Made by a program: the position numbers and the translations under genes
Source: Anoxynatronum buryatiense
Lineage (GTDB): Bacteria > Bacillota > Clostridia > Peptostreptococcales > Tindalliaceae
DNA: 46,342 nucleotides
Assembly (NCBI RefSeq): GCF_900182905.1
Contig: NZ_FXUF01000021.1
Coordinates: forward strand, 1 to 46,342
Direction of reading: 5' to 3'
Shown here: positions 24,303 through 32,797 of the stretch, piece after piece
Layout: each line of letters begins with the position of its first letter
How positions within the stretch are numbered: the stretch's first letter is position 1
The notes under the pieces: model-generated
Database searches by the model: none
What the model saw: only the letters and a program-made list of their open reading frames with translations
Told to the model about the DNA's origin: nothing

Positions 24303-26636
24303 TTACCAAATACCCACTCGTCGATCTTGTGAAATGTACATATCGTCATCTTCGTTTATATCGTAAGCTGTATAGAACTCGTCAAAGTTGCTGAGGATCC
24401 TGTTCACCCTTACTATTTCATTGGAATGAACACCCGACTTGTTCCAGTAATCTGTCCTTTCACGGGTCATGATCGACTTCCACATACGCGCATAGCTTTC
24501 AAAGAATTTTGTGAGATCTGCATTTTCATCCTGCATCGCAACGGCGAGCGCGCATTTCACGCCTCCCAAATCTGCTATGTTTTCACTGATGGTATTAGCG
24601 CCATTGCTGAAAATACCGGGAATAATCTCAATGCCGTCAAACTCAGCAATCACCTTACCCTGCAACGCTTCAAATGTAGCAAGGTCTTTCTCTGTCCACC
24701 ACTCATTTGCATTTCCATCTTTATCATACTTAGCACCATTATTGTCAAAGGAATGTGTGATTTCGTGGGCAATAACCGCACCAATGGCGCCCAGATTTTC
24801 TTCCCTAAACCGATTGAAGTCATAAAACTCACCCTGTAATATGCCTGCCGGGAAGATGATTTCGTTTGCCATCGGATTGTAATATGCGTTTACCTCGTAA
24901 ACCGTTACAGTCCATTTTTCTCTGTCCACAGGCTGGTATAGTTCCATTTTGCTATTGCTTTTCTGAGCCTTCAACACTGCAGCATTGTTCTCAAAAACCT
25001 TGTCTTCCACTATTATCACATCATCTAATGCTGTATCCCACTGATCAGGATACCCGATTTTTACAGTGATGGCTTCAAGTTTTTCAATCGCTTTTTCTTT
25101 GGTTTCCTCAGACATCCACGTGTTTTCTGAAAGCATCACTTGATACTGGCCAATAAACTCCTGAACCATGGCTTCCACATCAGCCTTCGCTTCTTCTGAA
25201 AAATAGTTCTCTGCATAGAGTATTCCGATATAGTCGGGAAACAGTGATTTTTCTTTCTCAACAGCCTTTTGTTCAAGCGTTTTTTCACCCTCAATGCCGT
25301 ATGCCCTTTGATTAAACTCTTCCATGGCTTTCACGTGCTCTTCTCCAAGCACATCACTAAACGCATTGAAAAGTCTGACCTTCGACATCATTTTAAGCGT
25401 CTCTAAATTGTCCTGTGTCATAAGCTCTGCTGATCGCTTTACCGCCTCTTCATCAAAGACAATGATGGTGCCTGAATGCTCAAACCCGAACAACTTCAAT
25501 GCCTTTTCAAAATCAAACCCAGCAAAATACTCAGCCAGGCCAGCGGTGCTGTAAGGATTATAGTACTTATCTACATTATAGTAGTCCTGAGGTTCAAGAG
25601 ATACTTCCGCTATCTTTTTTTCCAGATCATACAACGCCTGTGCATCATTTTTATCGCCCCCCCAAAAGCCAAGAACCGTGGCTAAATAATCGAGGTACGC
25701 TTCTGTAAACCCTTCTTCCGGCTCTACATATTCAGCTTTTCGATTATTATAAAAAAGTCCGAAATAGTAAAGGGCATTTTTGCTGCTGTCCATGCTGTCG
25801 TTCATGATGTAAAAATAAAACAATGTTTCAACGCCCAGATTGTTGCTGAAAAAAGCGTCAACCTCAACCAATTCATCCACCGTTTTGGCCGCATCAATCA
25901 TATTAATATATTCATTTAAGGGTTCAATACCAATCCTATTTCTTTCCTCCATGTTGACAAAGGATTTGTAAAAATCACCGATTTTCTGAGATGCCGATCC
26001 TGTTTCAGAAACTTCTTCTGCAGCGGCAAGAATAACTTCTTCAATCTTCTCGTTATTTTGAAGTTGAATTTCTGTGAAAGTATCAAACCCAAATTCTCCC
26101 GGTGGAATTTCAGCCGTTTCCAGCCATTCCATGTTGACAGCCGTAAAAAAATCATCTTTGGGATTTGTTCCAAGATAGGTGTAAATCTTGCTTAACATCC
26201 GCCGCAGTTCTGCTGTGGTGATGGTGCTTTTGTCAGCCACTTCTTCCTCTGTCACAATGCCCAGGGCAGATAATTGTTGTATGTACCGGTCTTCGACGCC
26301 AGTATCATTCAAAAGTGTTTCACTAAATATGCCATTGCGCAAATTATTCCCTGTGGGTGCATCGGATAAATCGAATGCATGGGCCAGCATGGCATAGCTT
26401 TCAGGCTTGGTGACAAACCTGCTTTTGCCCGTTTCTCTTTGTACCTGAGCGTAAACAGCTCTCAGTGCTGATTTCGTGATCGCATCGTTGTAATTTGCTG
26501 CAGCATTGTAAATCATTTCCACTGCCTGGGTGTGATTTAGTGGAGCGTCCGGGTCAATGGCAGGTTTTTCGGAAAATCCGACCAACAGGGAAGATAGTAA
26601 TACCACTACCATCAGTAATGCAGTCATTCTTTTCAT
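24303..26636 (-). CDS. M13 (neprilysin/PepO) family zinc metallopeptidase, secreted
   Basis: A 777-residue protein with a signal peptide (MKRMTALLMVVVLLSSLLVG). Residues about 30-160 are not part of the peptidase; they contain two SLH-like repeats (HTQAVEMIYNAAANYNDAIT and LSALGIVTEEEVADKSTITT). The M13 domain runs from about 160 (TNPKDDFFTAVNMEWL) to the end. The zinc site is AHEITHSFDNNGAKYD near residue 620, and ENIADLGG supplies the third ligand. The C-terminus DRRVGIW keeps the tryptophan seen in the family. It cleaves short peptides outside the cell. The ribosome site is GGAGGAAGAAT. No operon partner. Confidence 0.93.
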   Translation of the reverse strand: MKRMTALLMVVVLLSSLLVGFSEKPAIDPDAPLNHTQAVEMIYNAAANYNDAITKSALRAVYAQVQRETGKSRFVTKPESYAMLAHAFDLSDAPTGNNLRNGIFSETLLNDTGVEDRYIQQLSALGIVTEEEVADKSTITTAELRRMLSKIYTYLGTNPKDDFFTAVNMEWLETAEIPPGEFGFDTFTEIQLQNNEKIEEVILAAAEEVSETGSASQKIGDFYKSFVNMEERNRIGIEPLNEYINMIDAAKTVDELVEVDAFFSNNLGVETLFYFYIMNDSMDSSKNALYYFGLFYNNRKAEYVEPEEGFTEAYLDYLATVLGFWGGDKNDAQALYDLEKKIAEVSLEPQDYYNVDKYYNPYSTAGLAEYFAGFDFEKALKLFGFEHSGTIIVFDEEAVKRSAELMTQDNLETLKMMSKVRLFNAFSDVLGEEHVKAMEEFNQRAYGIEGEKTLEQKAVEKEKSLFPDYIGILYAENYFSEEAKADVEAMVQEFIGQYQVMLSENTWMSEETKEKAIEKLEAITVKIGYPDQWDTALDDVIIVEDKVFENNAAVLKAQKSNSKMELYQPVDREKWTVTVYEVNAYYNPMANEIIFPAGILQGEFYDFNRFREENLGAIGAVIAHEITHSFDNNGAKYDKDGNANEWWTEKDLATFEALQGKVIAEFDGIEIIPGIFSNGANTISENIADLGGVKCALAVAMQDENADLTKFFESYARMWKSIMTRERTDYWNKSGVHSNEIVRVNRILSNFDEFYTAYDINEDDDMYISQDRRVGIW

Positions 26637-26780
26637 ATTCTTCCTCCTCTTTTCTTTCCGTTATGCAGGCTTAACGCACCTGGTTTTTTAATGCAAACAA
26701 ATATTCTTCTTCCATTTCTTTATTATATCAGAAATGTAAGGTCATAACCGCTATTGGGGCAGATACCAGGAGATGGCCGT

Positions 26781-27926
26781 TCAGACAATATCCCTTCTCA
26801 CCATCAGTCCCAAAGCCCCCATCACCAAAAAGAGCACCCCCAAACCGCCAAAGGTGAAAGACGCGTGAAGCGTGTCGAAGGCCCCCATCAACGGTGGCAG
26901 CACCGCCAGGGAAAAAGACCAGAACAAGCCGATAAAGGCCATAGCGGTGCCCATGAGGTTTTTGGGCATCACCTCTCCCACAAAAACCAGGGCAACTGTC
27001 TGTAAGGCACCACTTGAAAAACCAATGAGGCAGATAATGAGCACCTGCAGGCCGAAATGGCTGGTGAGGGGAATGAGGAAAAACCCTGCCGCCCCCATGA
27101 GAATACTGCCCAGAAACATTCCTCTAAACTTGATTTTTTCAAGGTAAATACCGCTCAGAAAACCGCCTGGTGCCGAAGAAAGAGCCCGAAGCCCCACCAG
27201 CAGCCCCACCAGGGTGGAAGAAAAGCCCAGCTGGTTCTGCATATAAATGGGGTAAAAGGAACTGACCAGCGCCCAGGAGGTGGCCCCGCAAAAGGTGGCA
27301 ATCCCGGCAAAATACAAAGGTTTCTTCCTGACCACCACCATCATGGATTCCATCAACCCCATGGTATGGCCCGTGGTGTCACCCTTGTGAAGCCGGGGCA
27401 GGGCCAGGGTGACCAGCATTAACACCACCGACACCCCCAGCAGCACATAGAGTGATTTTTCAGGCCCAACCAGGTCTTTACTGTACCCGCCCGCCAAAGG
27501 CCCCACAATACCGGCCACTCCTGTCAACAAATTGAGCATGCCCATGCGGTACCCCAGGGTTCGGTGACTCATTGACACCACATAGGCCTGGGCGGAAGGC
27601 CAGAACAAAGTTGAGGAAATGCCGGAAAACAATTGAATAATGATGAAAAATGGCAACAGGGGCCTGGCAAAAAAGAAAATGATGGACAAAAGAAATGTGG
27701 CGCTGCTCAGCTTGGTGGCGTTGTGCTGACCGATTCGGTCGATACAGGCACCCATGGGCAAACGAAGAATCACCTGAAACACGGCAGAAACCGATACCAG
27801 CACCCCAATCACCATGGGACTGAACACCAGGTGATCCAAATATAATGGAAACAGGAATAAGTACATGGATAAAGCCAAATTATACAAAATGACCACCGCA
27901 TAGATGGATTGAGCCGCCATTGTCAT
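26781..27926 (-). CDS. Major facilitator superfamily transporter
   Basis: A 381-residue membrane protein with about 12 hydrophobic segments and the MFS loop motif after helix 2 (LRLPMGACIDRIGQHNATKL). A second similar loop occurs in the C-terminal half (LSGIYLEKIKFRGMFLGSIL). It lacks a signal peptide. The general pattern is that of drug or sugar efflux carriers; substrate cannot be told. The start ATG follows AGGGGGAAAC. A 39-codon open frame ends 24 bases upstream on the same strand and could be a leader or small partner gene. Confidence 0.88.
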   Translation of the reverse strand: MTMAAQSIYAVVILYNLALSMYLFLFPLYLDHLVFSPMVIGVLVSVSAVFQVILRLPMGACIDRIGQHNATKLSSATFLLSIIFFFARPLLPFFIIIQLFSGISSTLFWPSAQAYVVSMSHRTLGYRMGMLNLLTGVAGIVGPLAGGYSKDLVGPEKSLYVLLGVSVVLMLVTLALPRLHKGDTTGHTMGLMESMMVVVRKKPLYFAGIATFCGATSWALVSSFYPIYMQNQLGFSSTLVGLLVGLRALSSAPGGFLSGIYLEKIKFRGMFLGSILMGAAGFFLIPLTSHFGLQVLIICLIGFSSGALQTVALVFVGEVMPKNLMGTAMAFIGLFWSFSLAVLPPLMGAFDTLHASFTFGGLGVLFLVMGALGLMVRRDIV

Positions 27927-27950
27927 GTTTCCCCCTATTTGCTCTCCCGA

Positions 27951-28070
27951 TTAGCTATCTTCCTTTGCACTTCTTCTAAAACGCAGCTCGCGCAGCAGCA
28001 TCCCAACTTCCTGGATCGCTTCCTCATCACCCCATTTTCCCTTGCAGTACAGAAGCCGATGGTCTTTCAT
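27951..28070 (-). CDS. Small 39-residue protein upstream of the MFS gene
   Basis: Reads MKDHRLLYCKGKWGDEEAIQ and continues EVGMLLRELRFRRSAKEDS-stop. The composition is protein-like, with an amphipathic charged helix. The ribosome site is weak (CAAGGTCGA). It is followed closely by the MFS gene on the same strand. It could be a real small gene or the tail of a lost regulator. I recognise no family. Confidence 0.3.
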   Translation of the reverse strand: MKDHRLLYCKGKWGDEEAIQEVGMLLRELRFRRSAKEDS

Positions 28071-28165
28071 TCGACCTTGCTATTTCACAGGTAATTTTCC
28101 GCTTTTTTTACCTATGTTCTATTTACATGGATAAATTTGCATGATAAACTACCCATGAGAGAGAG

Positions 28166-29245
28166 GTGTTGGAAGTGAAAGATTATCAATTACCCATGTT
28201 GCCGCCAGCCGTTGAACTGGAAACAAAACCCGTGTTAAAACAGCTTGCAAGGGCAAACCGTGCACTGGCAGAACTTAAAGGGTATGCTGACACCATTCCC
28301 AATAAACACATCCTCATCAACGCCGCTATGATCAACGAGTCAAAGGACAGCTCTGCCATCGAAAACATCATCACTACCCACGATGATCTTTACAGAGCCA
28401 TGAGCAGCGATGTGGGAGGAACCCCAGCGGCCAAAGAGGTAGCCAATTATCGTAAGGCTCTTTGGCACGGTTACCAGCTAATCAAAAAACACGAAATGAT
28501 TACCACCATTATGATAGTGGAAATCCAGGGACTCATTGAAAACAACCGGGCCGGCATCAGAAAGCTCCCCGGAACTGTGCTGCGCAATGACCAAACCGGC
28601 GAAATCATCTACACGCCGCCTTCCTATGAAAGTGAAATCAGAAAACTGCTAACCAACCTGGAAAAGTACATCAATACCGACGACAACACTGTTGATCCTC
28701 TCATCAAACTGGCCGTCATCCATTACCAGTTTGAAAGCATCCACCCCTTCTACGATGGCAACGGCCGAACCGGCCGAATCATCAACATTCTTTACCTGGT
28801 GTTACAAGAACTGCTGGACAGCCCCATCCTGTACCTGAGCGGTTATATCATCCGGAACAAGGCTGCCTATTACAGACTCTTCCAACACGTGCGTGTGTCC
28901 GATGACTGGGAAGCCTGGATTCTCTACATGCTTCAGGGCATTGAAGAAATGTCGGTAGAGACCCTGAAACTAGTGAAACACATCAATGCCGAAGTGGAAA
29001 AGATGAGCACTGAAATCAAGTCTACCTTGCCTAAAATCTACTCCAGGGAGTTGATCGATTTACTCTTCCACGAATTCTATACAAAAATTGTCTATGTCCA
29101 GGAAGGGCTTGGCGTCACAAGAAAAACCGCTGCCGGCTACCTGGATTCTCTCGAAAAGCATGGTTTCCTTGTCTCTGAGAAGATTGGAAAGGAAAAAATC
29201 TATCAAAACCGGAGATTGTACGATTTGATTAAGACGCCGACATAA
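28166..29245 (+). CDS. Fic family protein (AMPylator, class II) with winged helix
   Basis: A 359-residue protein. The Fic motif HPFYDGNGRTGR is complete at residues 193-204, with catalytic His193 and the phosphate-binding loop, so it should transfer AMP from ATP to a target hydroxyl. The N-terminal region carries SSAIEN at residues 62-67, matching the inhibitory helix motif [S/T]xxxE[G/N], so activity is self-restrained. Residues about 295-355 form a winged helix (GVTRKTAAGYLDSLEKHGFL). GTG 28166 is the longest start; GTG 28175 has a better distance from GAGAGAGG. The region before it has no partner antitoxin gene. Target unknown. Confidence 0.92.
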   Translation: MLEVKDYQLPMLPPAVELETKPVLKQLARANRALAELKGYADTIPNKHILINAAMINESKDSSAIENIITTHDDLYRAMSSDVGGTPAAKEVANYRKALWHGYQLIKKHEMITTIMIVEIQGLIENNRAGIRKLPGTVLRNDQTGEIIYTPPSYESEIRKLLTNLEKYINTDDNTVDPLIKLAVIHYQFESIHPFYDGNGRTGRIINILYLVLQELLDSPILYLSGYIIRNKAAYYRLFQHVRVSDDWEAWILYMLQGIEEMSVETLKLVKHINAEVEKMSTEIKSTLPKIYSRELIDLLFHEFYTKIVYVQEGLGVTRKTAAGYLDSLEKHGFLVSEKIGKEKIYQNRRLYDLIKTPT

Positions 29246-29273
29246 ACTGCGATCGGGAACATCACCCCTTCTC

Positions 29274-30023
29274 CTAAGCTGCCTTTTTCACAAACACCAG
29301 CTTCCTGACATCAGATAAACTTTCTTCAAAGACATAACCCAGCCGGTTAAAGCCTTTCAAACCCGCCAGATCCTTCACACTGTTTTCCGCCAAGAACCGT
29401 ACCATCTCTCCCCTGGCCATTTTTACCAAGGTGCCCTTTTCAATGACCTTATTCCCTTTCCATTCACCAAAAATGCAGGTGGTCAACTGAACCTCCTGGG
29501 GCAGGTAGGGTGAAACGGCCCTACTGTATTCTTCTGAAGCCAGATTGACAATCCAGCAGGTTTCAGCACACAGCTGGTCAGCCAGTCTACGGCCCCAAAA
29601 GTCATACAGAGAGTTCACCCTGTTTCCCCTTACCTTTGCTTGCATCTCCAGTCGGTAAGGGGTTACTCCGTCAAAGGGGCGCAGTATACCGTAGAAGCCG
29701 GACAATATGCGTAAATGCTCTTCAATATACTCGAAGTCCCTGTTTTCAAAAACAATGGGTGCCATGTACTTGTACTGTATGCCTTCATAAGCCAGAATTG
29801 CCGGCGTCAAGTGACGGTACAGATCCATTTTGCCAACCCGCGCTGTGTTGAGGGCAGCAATTTTATCACTACAGCGCCAAATGGCTTTTAGCTCTTCATA
29901 GGTTTTGCCCTTCAGTTCTTCCAACAGCACCTGAGCCTCTTCCATAAAAATTGGAAGCTGCTGGTGTGAGAGTACATCATTGGCTGTGTGCATGGCTTTC
30001 GCCGGAGATATGATAATGCGCAT
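29274..30023 (-). CDS. yaaA: Peroxide stress protein YaaA
   Basis: A 249-residue YaaA/DUF328 protein. It starts MRIIISPAKAMHTANDVLSH and contains YKYMAPIVFENRDFEYIEEH, LSGFYGILRPFDGVTPYRLE and LYDFWGRRLADQL, all family signatures. In Escherichia coli YaaA lowers free iron during hydrogen peroxide stress and binds DNA. Length is normal. The ATG follows AAAAGGAGCACACC. A 31-codon fragment of another yaaA copy sits at 37528-37620, 7.5 kb away. Confidence 0.95.
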   Translation of the reverse strand: MRIIISPAKAMHTANDVLSHQQLPIFMEEAQVLLEELKGKTYEELKAIWRCSDKIAALNTARVGKMDLYRHLTPAILAYEGIQYKYMAPIVFENRDFEYIEEHLRILSGFYGILRPFDGVTPYRLEMQAKVRGNRVNSLYDFWGRRLADQLCAETCWIVNLASEEYSRAVSPYLPQEVQLTTCIFGEWKGNKVIEKGTLVKMARGEMVRFLAENSVKDLAGLKGFNRLGYVFEESLSDVRKLVFVKKAA

Positions 30024-30040
30024 GGTGTGCTCCTTTTGTT

Positions 30041-30172
30041 TTAATGCCGCCTATTCTCAATGGTCATGGGGTTTAAATGTTTCACAACCTCCGTCTCCCG
30101 CATACACGTTTCCACATACATGAAATGCAAAATGTACGGCTCCAGGCCCTTGTCCAAAATCATATTGAGCAT
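30041..30172 (-). pseudogene. 43-codon remnant upstream of yaaA
   Basis: The frame reads MLNMILDKGLEPYILHFMYV and ends MRETEVVKHLNPMTIENRRH-stop. The 20-odd bases coding NPMTIEN are nearly identical to the N-terminus of the NERD-helicase gene (residues 9-15 of that protein), so it looks like a recombination scar carrying a piece of helicase start. The rest I do not recognise. It ends 17 bases before the yaaA start. Confidence 0.3.
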
Positions 30173-30216
30173 CTTATGGTATTCTTGTACAATTGAACCA
30201 GAGAGGGTGAACATTC

Positions 30217-30423
30217 ATGAGCATAAAAGTTACTGTAGTCGTTCAAAAAGAAGAAAATTGGTATGTGGCCAAATGCATTGAAAACAGTGTCGCCTCACAG
30301 GGAAAAACCATCGAGGAATCACTTGTAAATCTAAGGGAAGCATTGGAACTCTACTATGAGGATACCCCCCACGATACCGATACCGTTCCTACCTTTATCA
30401 CCACGGTGGAGGTAGCCATTTAA
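30217..30423 (+). CDS. HicB family antitoxin-like protein, orphan
   Basis: A 68-residue protein with the HicB partial RNase H fold: VTVVVQKEENWYVAKCIENS followed by VASQGKTIEESLVNLREALE and LYYED. HicB proteins neutralise the HicA mRNA interferase encoded beside them. No hicA frame is present on either side: upstream is the yaaA region and directly downstream is a REP element. It has no DNA-binding domain added at its C-terminus. GAGAGGGTGAACATTC precedes the ATG. It may be an orphan left after loss of hicA. Confidence 0.85.
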   Translation: MSIKVTVVVQKEENWYVAKCIENSVASQGKTIEESLVNLREALELYYEDTPHDTDTVPTFITTVEVAI

Positions 30424-30576
30424 CGACGCACAAGGGGACAGTTCTTTTGTGCGTTTTCTTTTGTGCGTTTTATATGTTTCTTATCACGCCAAAGCTAACA
30501 CCCGTCAATCGTTCGATCCGTCTTATGGACAGCCCTTTTTTCTTAATAACACAAAAGAACCGTCCCGTTGTGTTTA
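30424..30576. mobile_element. Internally deleted REP/RAYT element
   Basis: The arms ACAAGGGGACAGTTCTTTTG (30430-30449) and the inverted AACACAAAAGAACCGTCCCG (30548-30567) are the imperfect terminal REP repeats. The inside is only about 100 bases and still carries the last codons of a REP-associated tyrosine transposase. It is inserted between hicB and a relE-like toxin fragment. Confidence 0.75.
30470..30541 (-). pseudogene. C-terminal remnant of RAYT (Y1) transposase
   Basis: The minus strand reads GLSIRRIERLTGVSFGVIRN and then I-stop, the typical closing helix-turn-helix of REP-associated Y1 transposases (GLSIRQIERLTGISRG). Everything before it, including the catalytic HUH and tyrosine motifs, is deleted, so the copy cannot move by itself. 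Confidence 0.75.
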
Positions 30577-30759
30577 CATGCTGGAAATGCCAAAACCGGC
30601 GACTTAAGAGGGATATACTCACTTGATATTCGCCACAACAAGGTTAATTACGAACTTGCCTATCGAATATCACAGCTTCCTAATGGTCAAATAGTGGTTG
30701 TGATCATGGCAGGAACACGAGAAAACTTTTATAATGAACTGAAACGATACATGGAATAA
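30568..30759 (+). pseudogene. RelE/ParE-type toxin, 5' end lost
   Basis: The frame reads YSLDIRHNKVNYELAYRISQ, then PNGQIVVVIMAGTRENFYNE and LKRYME-stop, the C-terminal half of a RelE/YoeB-like toxin. About 45 N-terminal residues are missing; the frame now starts with a TTG inside the REP arm. The insertion of the REP/RAYT element probably removed the 5' part. No cognate antitoxin with DNA-binding domain follows. Confidence 0.7.
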
Positions 30760-30772
30760 CGTGTGTCGCTTT

Positions 30773-32425
30773 TTACACCCGCCAATCCTCCCGGTGAAAC
30801 ACATACAGCATAAACCTGGCCCGGGAACTGCCCACATACACATCCGCCGGGGAGGCCACCGGGGTGTCGGGACAAACGCCAATGAGAAAGGCAATGTCCG
30901 ACTCCAAGCCCTTGAACTTGCGGATGGTGGTGAATTTAATGCCATCAGAACGAGGGTTGCCGCTGTCATCAAGCGCCCATTCCTTAATGTGGGTCACATC
31001 TTTAAAACTGCTGTTTTCCTTCCGGTGGGTGGATAGCACCGTGATGCGCCGGGGTTTCACCCCCTGGCTCACCAGCCGGGTAATTTCTTTTTTCACCAGG
31101 GTCAGTTCTTCCTCCGGTGTTTTCCAGGCAAAGGCCTGCACCTCCGGCCCCTGGGTCAACCGGTCCCGCAGCTTCAGCCCGGGAATCACCTTTTGCAGCC
31201 AGTGGTTAATCCGCCGGGTGTTCCGCAGGTTCAGGGTCAGCTTGTGACGTGACACAGGAAAAGAATCCAGGTTAATCAGCTGTTTTCGAAACAGGTTCTG
31301 GTCCGGGTCGGCAAAGATGTAAAACTCCCCCGGCTCCCGGAGCATCATCTCCAGCAGGGCCACCCAATCATTAAGAAAGTCCTGGCCCTCGTCAATGATC
31401 ATGGCGTCAAAGCGCTGGTCATCCTCCAGGTAATCCAGGCATTCAAGGACCCTGTCCGGCATCATCCGGTCATAATAAAGGGACAGTTCCCCGGAACGAC
31501 CCTGGAAAAAGGCTTCCTCCACACCACAGCTGCGCAACACTTCCTCCAGCAGCCCGTGGAAGTGAATGGCCTTGATCCCCTCCACCTCTTGGGGAAACAC
31601 ATAACGGGCCAGGTTAATGTTAAAACAGGTCAGCAGCACCCGCTTGCCCTCTGCCGCCAGCATCCTGGCCTTCTCCATGGCCAGAAAGGTTTTCCCCGTA
31701 CCGGCGCCTCCCAGAAAAATCTTCCGCTTGTCGTATTCCGTTTCCTCCAAAATCCGACTCTGTTCCTCCGTCAGCACTTTTTCTGCATTCCAGTGGAAGG
31801 CTGCCAGCTGGTCTTCCCAGGTGGCAAAGACATTAAACCGGGGGTTTAACACTTTGTCCAAAAGTAATCGACAGGCCTCCGGCTCCTGACGGCCGCGCTT
31901 GCCCCCAAAAACAGCCACAAGGCCCTCTTCCAGGGCCTCCGGGTTGGTCAAGTGCTCTTCCAACAAAACACACTCCCGTCCCAGGGCCTCAGGCATGTTA
32001 CCGCTGAGGCGCATACTGTCAGGAAAACACAGGGCATACTTGATCTTCAGGGGAAACACCCTCTCCCCAGATTTTTCCTGGTACTGATGAAGCACCCCAT
32101 ACATGGCGTCGCTGGCCTGTTTCACAGGGTCCTTCTTCATGGCCTGGTACTGGCCCCGGCTCTTCAGTTCGTGGAAGACACCGTCCCGGTACATCACATC
32201 CCCCTGTTTCACCTCAATGGTCACAAACCCCATGGCAGGGTGCACCACAATAAAATCGATCTCCCAGATGATGTCCGGCGCCTGGGCAGCTTCATGGTCT
32301 TCTCCATACTTGTACCCATACAGCACCGTGTACTCCGCCGGCAAATCCATGGCAATGGTATAGAAGCACCGCTCGCCCTCGTTCTCAATGGTCATGGGGT
32401 TCACATCGGGAATCATCTTGGCCAT
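30773..32425 (-). CDS. NERD nuclease-domain UvrD-like helicase
   Basis: A 550-residue protein. Residues about 15-125 form a NERD nuclease-related domain with EIDFIVVHPAMGFVTIEVKQ (Asp57 and the Glu71-x-Lys73 pair). From about 215 a superfamily I helicase core follows: Walker A GGAGTGKT (239-246), IIDEGQDFLNDW (Asp345), LTLNLRNTRRINHW, TTIRKFKGLESDIAFLIGV and VGSSRARFMLYVF. It is likely a DNA helicase-nuclease, perhaps for defence or repair. The start ATG is preceded by AGGAGGTTTCCCCC. A 41-codon basic peptide ends 21 bases upstream. Pieces of another copy of its ends occur at 30041 and 33456. Confidence 0.9.
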   Translation of the reverse strand: MAKMIPDVNPMTIENEGERCFYTIAMDLPAEYTVLYGYKYGEDHEAAQAPDIIWEIDFIVVHPAMGFVTIEVKQGDVMYRDGVFHELKSRGQYQAMKKDPVKQASDAMYGVLHQYQEKSGERVFPLKIKYALCFPDSMRLSGNMPEALGRECVLLEEHLTNPEALEEGLVAVFGGKRGRQEPEACRLLLDKVLNPRFNVFATWEDQLAAFHWNAEKVLTEEQSRILEETEYDKRKIFLGGAGTGKTFLAMEKARMLAAEGKRVLLTCFNINLARYVFPQEVEGIKAIHFHGLLEEVLRSCGVEEAFFQGRSGELSLYYDRMMPDRVLECLDYLEDDQRFDAMIIDEGQDFLNDWVALLEMMLREPGEFYIFADPDQNLFRKQLINLDSFPVSRHKLTLNLRNTRRINHWLQKVIPGLKLRDRLTQGPEVQAFAWKTPEEELTLVKKEITRLVSQGVKPRRITVLSTHRKENSSFKDVTHIKEWALDDSGNPRSDGIKFTTIRKFKGLESDIAFLIGVCPDTPVASPADVYVGSSRARFMLYVFHREDWRV

Positions 32426-32446
32426 GGGGGAAACCTCCTGTTTTGT

Positions 32447-32572
32447 CTATTTGAATAGTTTCTTAATCACACTGAACACATCAAAGGTGGTTTTCTTGTA
32501 GATCTTGTTCTTAATGGCCCGCTTGGGGTTCTTGGCATAACCCATGCCCTTCATGCCATAGAGAGGGTTCAC
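32447..32572 (-). pseudogene. Small basic NPKRA-tail protein or fragment, copy 1
   Basis: Reads GMKGMGYAKNPKRAIKNKIY and then KKTTFDVFSVIKKLFK-stop. The GYAKNPKRAIKNKIYKKTTF core resembles the C-terminal tail of small uncharacterised Firmicutes proteins. Copies occur at 34837-34917 and 37587-37796. The 5' part is missing: just upstream lies the broken AbiEii gene. The frame has GTG 32572 but no ribosome site. It ends directly before the NERD-helicase gene. Confidence 0.45.
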
Positions 32573-32575
32573 CGC

Positions 32576-32797
32576 TTAGTCTCTAAGCAGCACGTCCATA
32601 TCCACAGTTGTTCTTTGAGAGATCCCAATGATATTGGAAAGAATAAAGCCTCCTTTAAAAATAAATTGTTCTGCATGAGAAGAGGCAATTCTTTTCTAAA
32701 CCGCTTCAAGAAAAAAATAAACCAGCGTCGTATTAAAACTCAGGTTGTTCTCTCCTGCAACTCGATGGACCAGGAATGTCATTTTCTGTTTATTCAT
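32576..32797 (-). pseudogene. AbiEii-like nucleotidyltransferase toxin, broken
   Basis: Starts MNKQKMTFLVHRVAGENNLS, continues FNTTLVYFFLEAV, an in-frame TAG (32696-32698), then FIFKGGFILSNIIGISQRTT and VDMDVLLRD-stop. These match the first 75 residues of AbiEii toxins, including the KGG and the VDMD nucleotidyltransferase motif, but the rest (about 180 residues) is gone. Its ATG overlaps the stop of the antitoxin gene (ATGAATAA), the usual arrangement of the AbiE pair. Not functional. Confidence 0.8.

Noticed and set aside
30041-30172. A functional small gene upstream of yaaA
   Set aside because: The NPMTIEN part is nearly identical in DNA to the helicase start, which points to a recombination scar.
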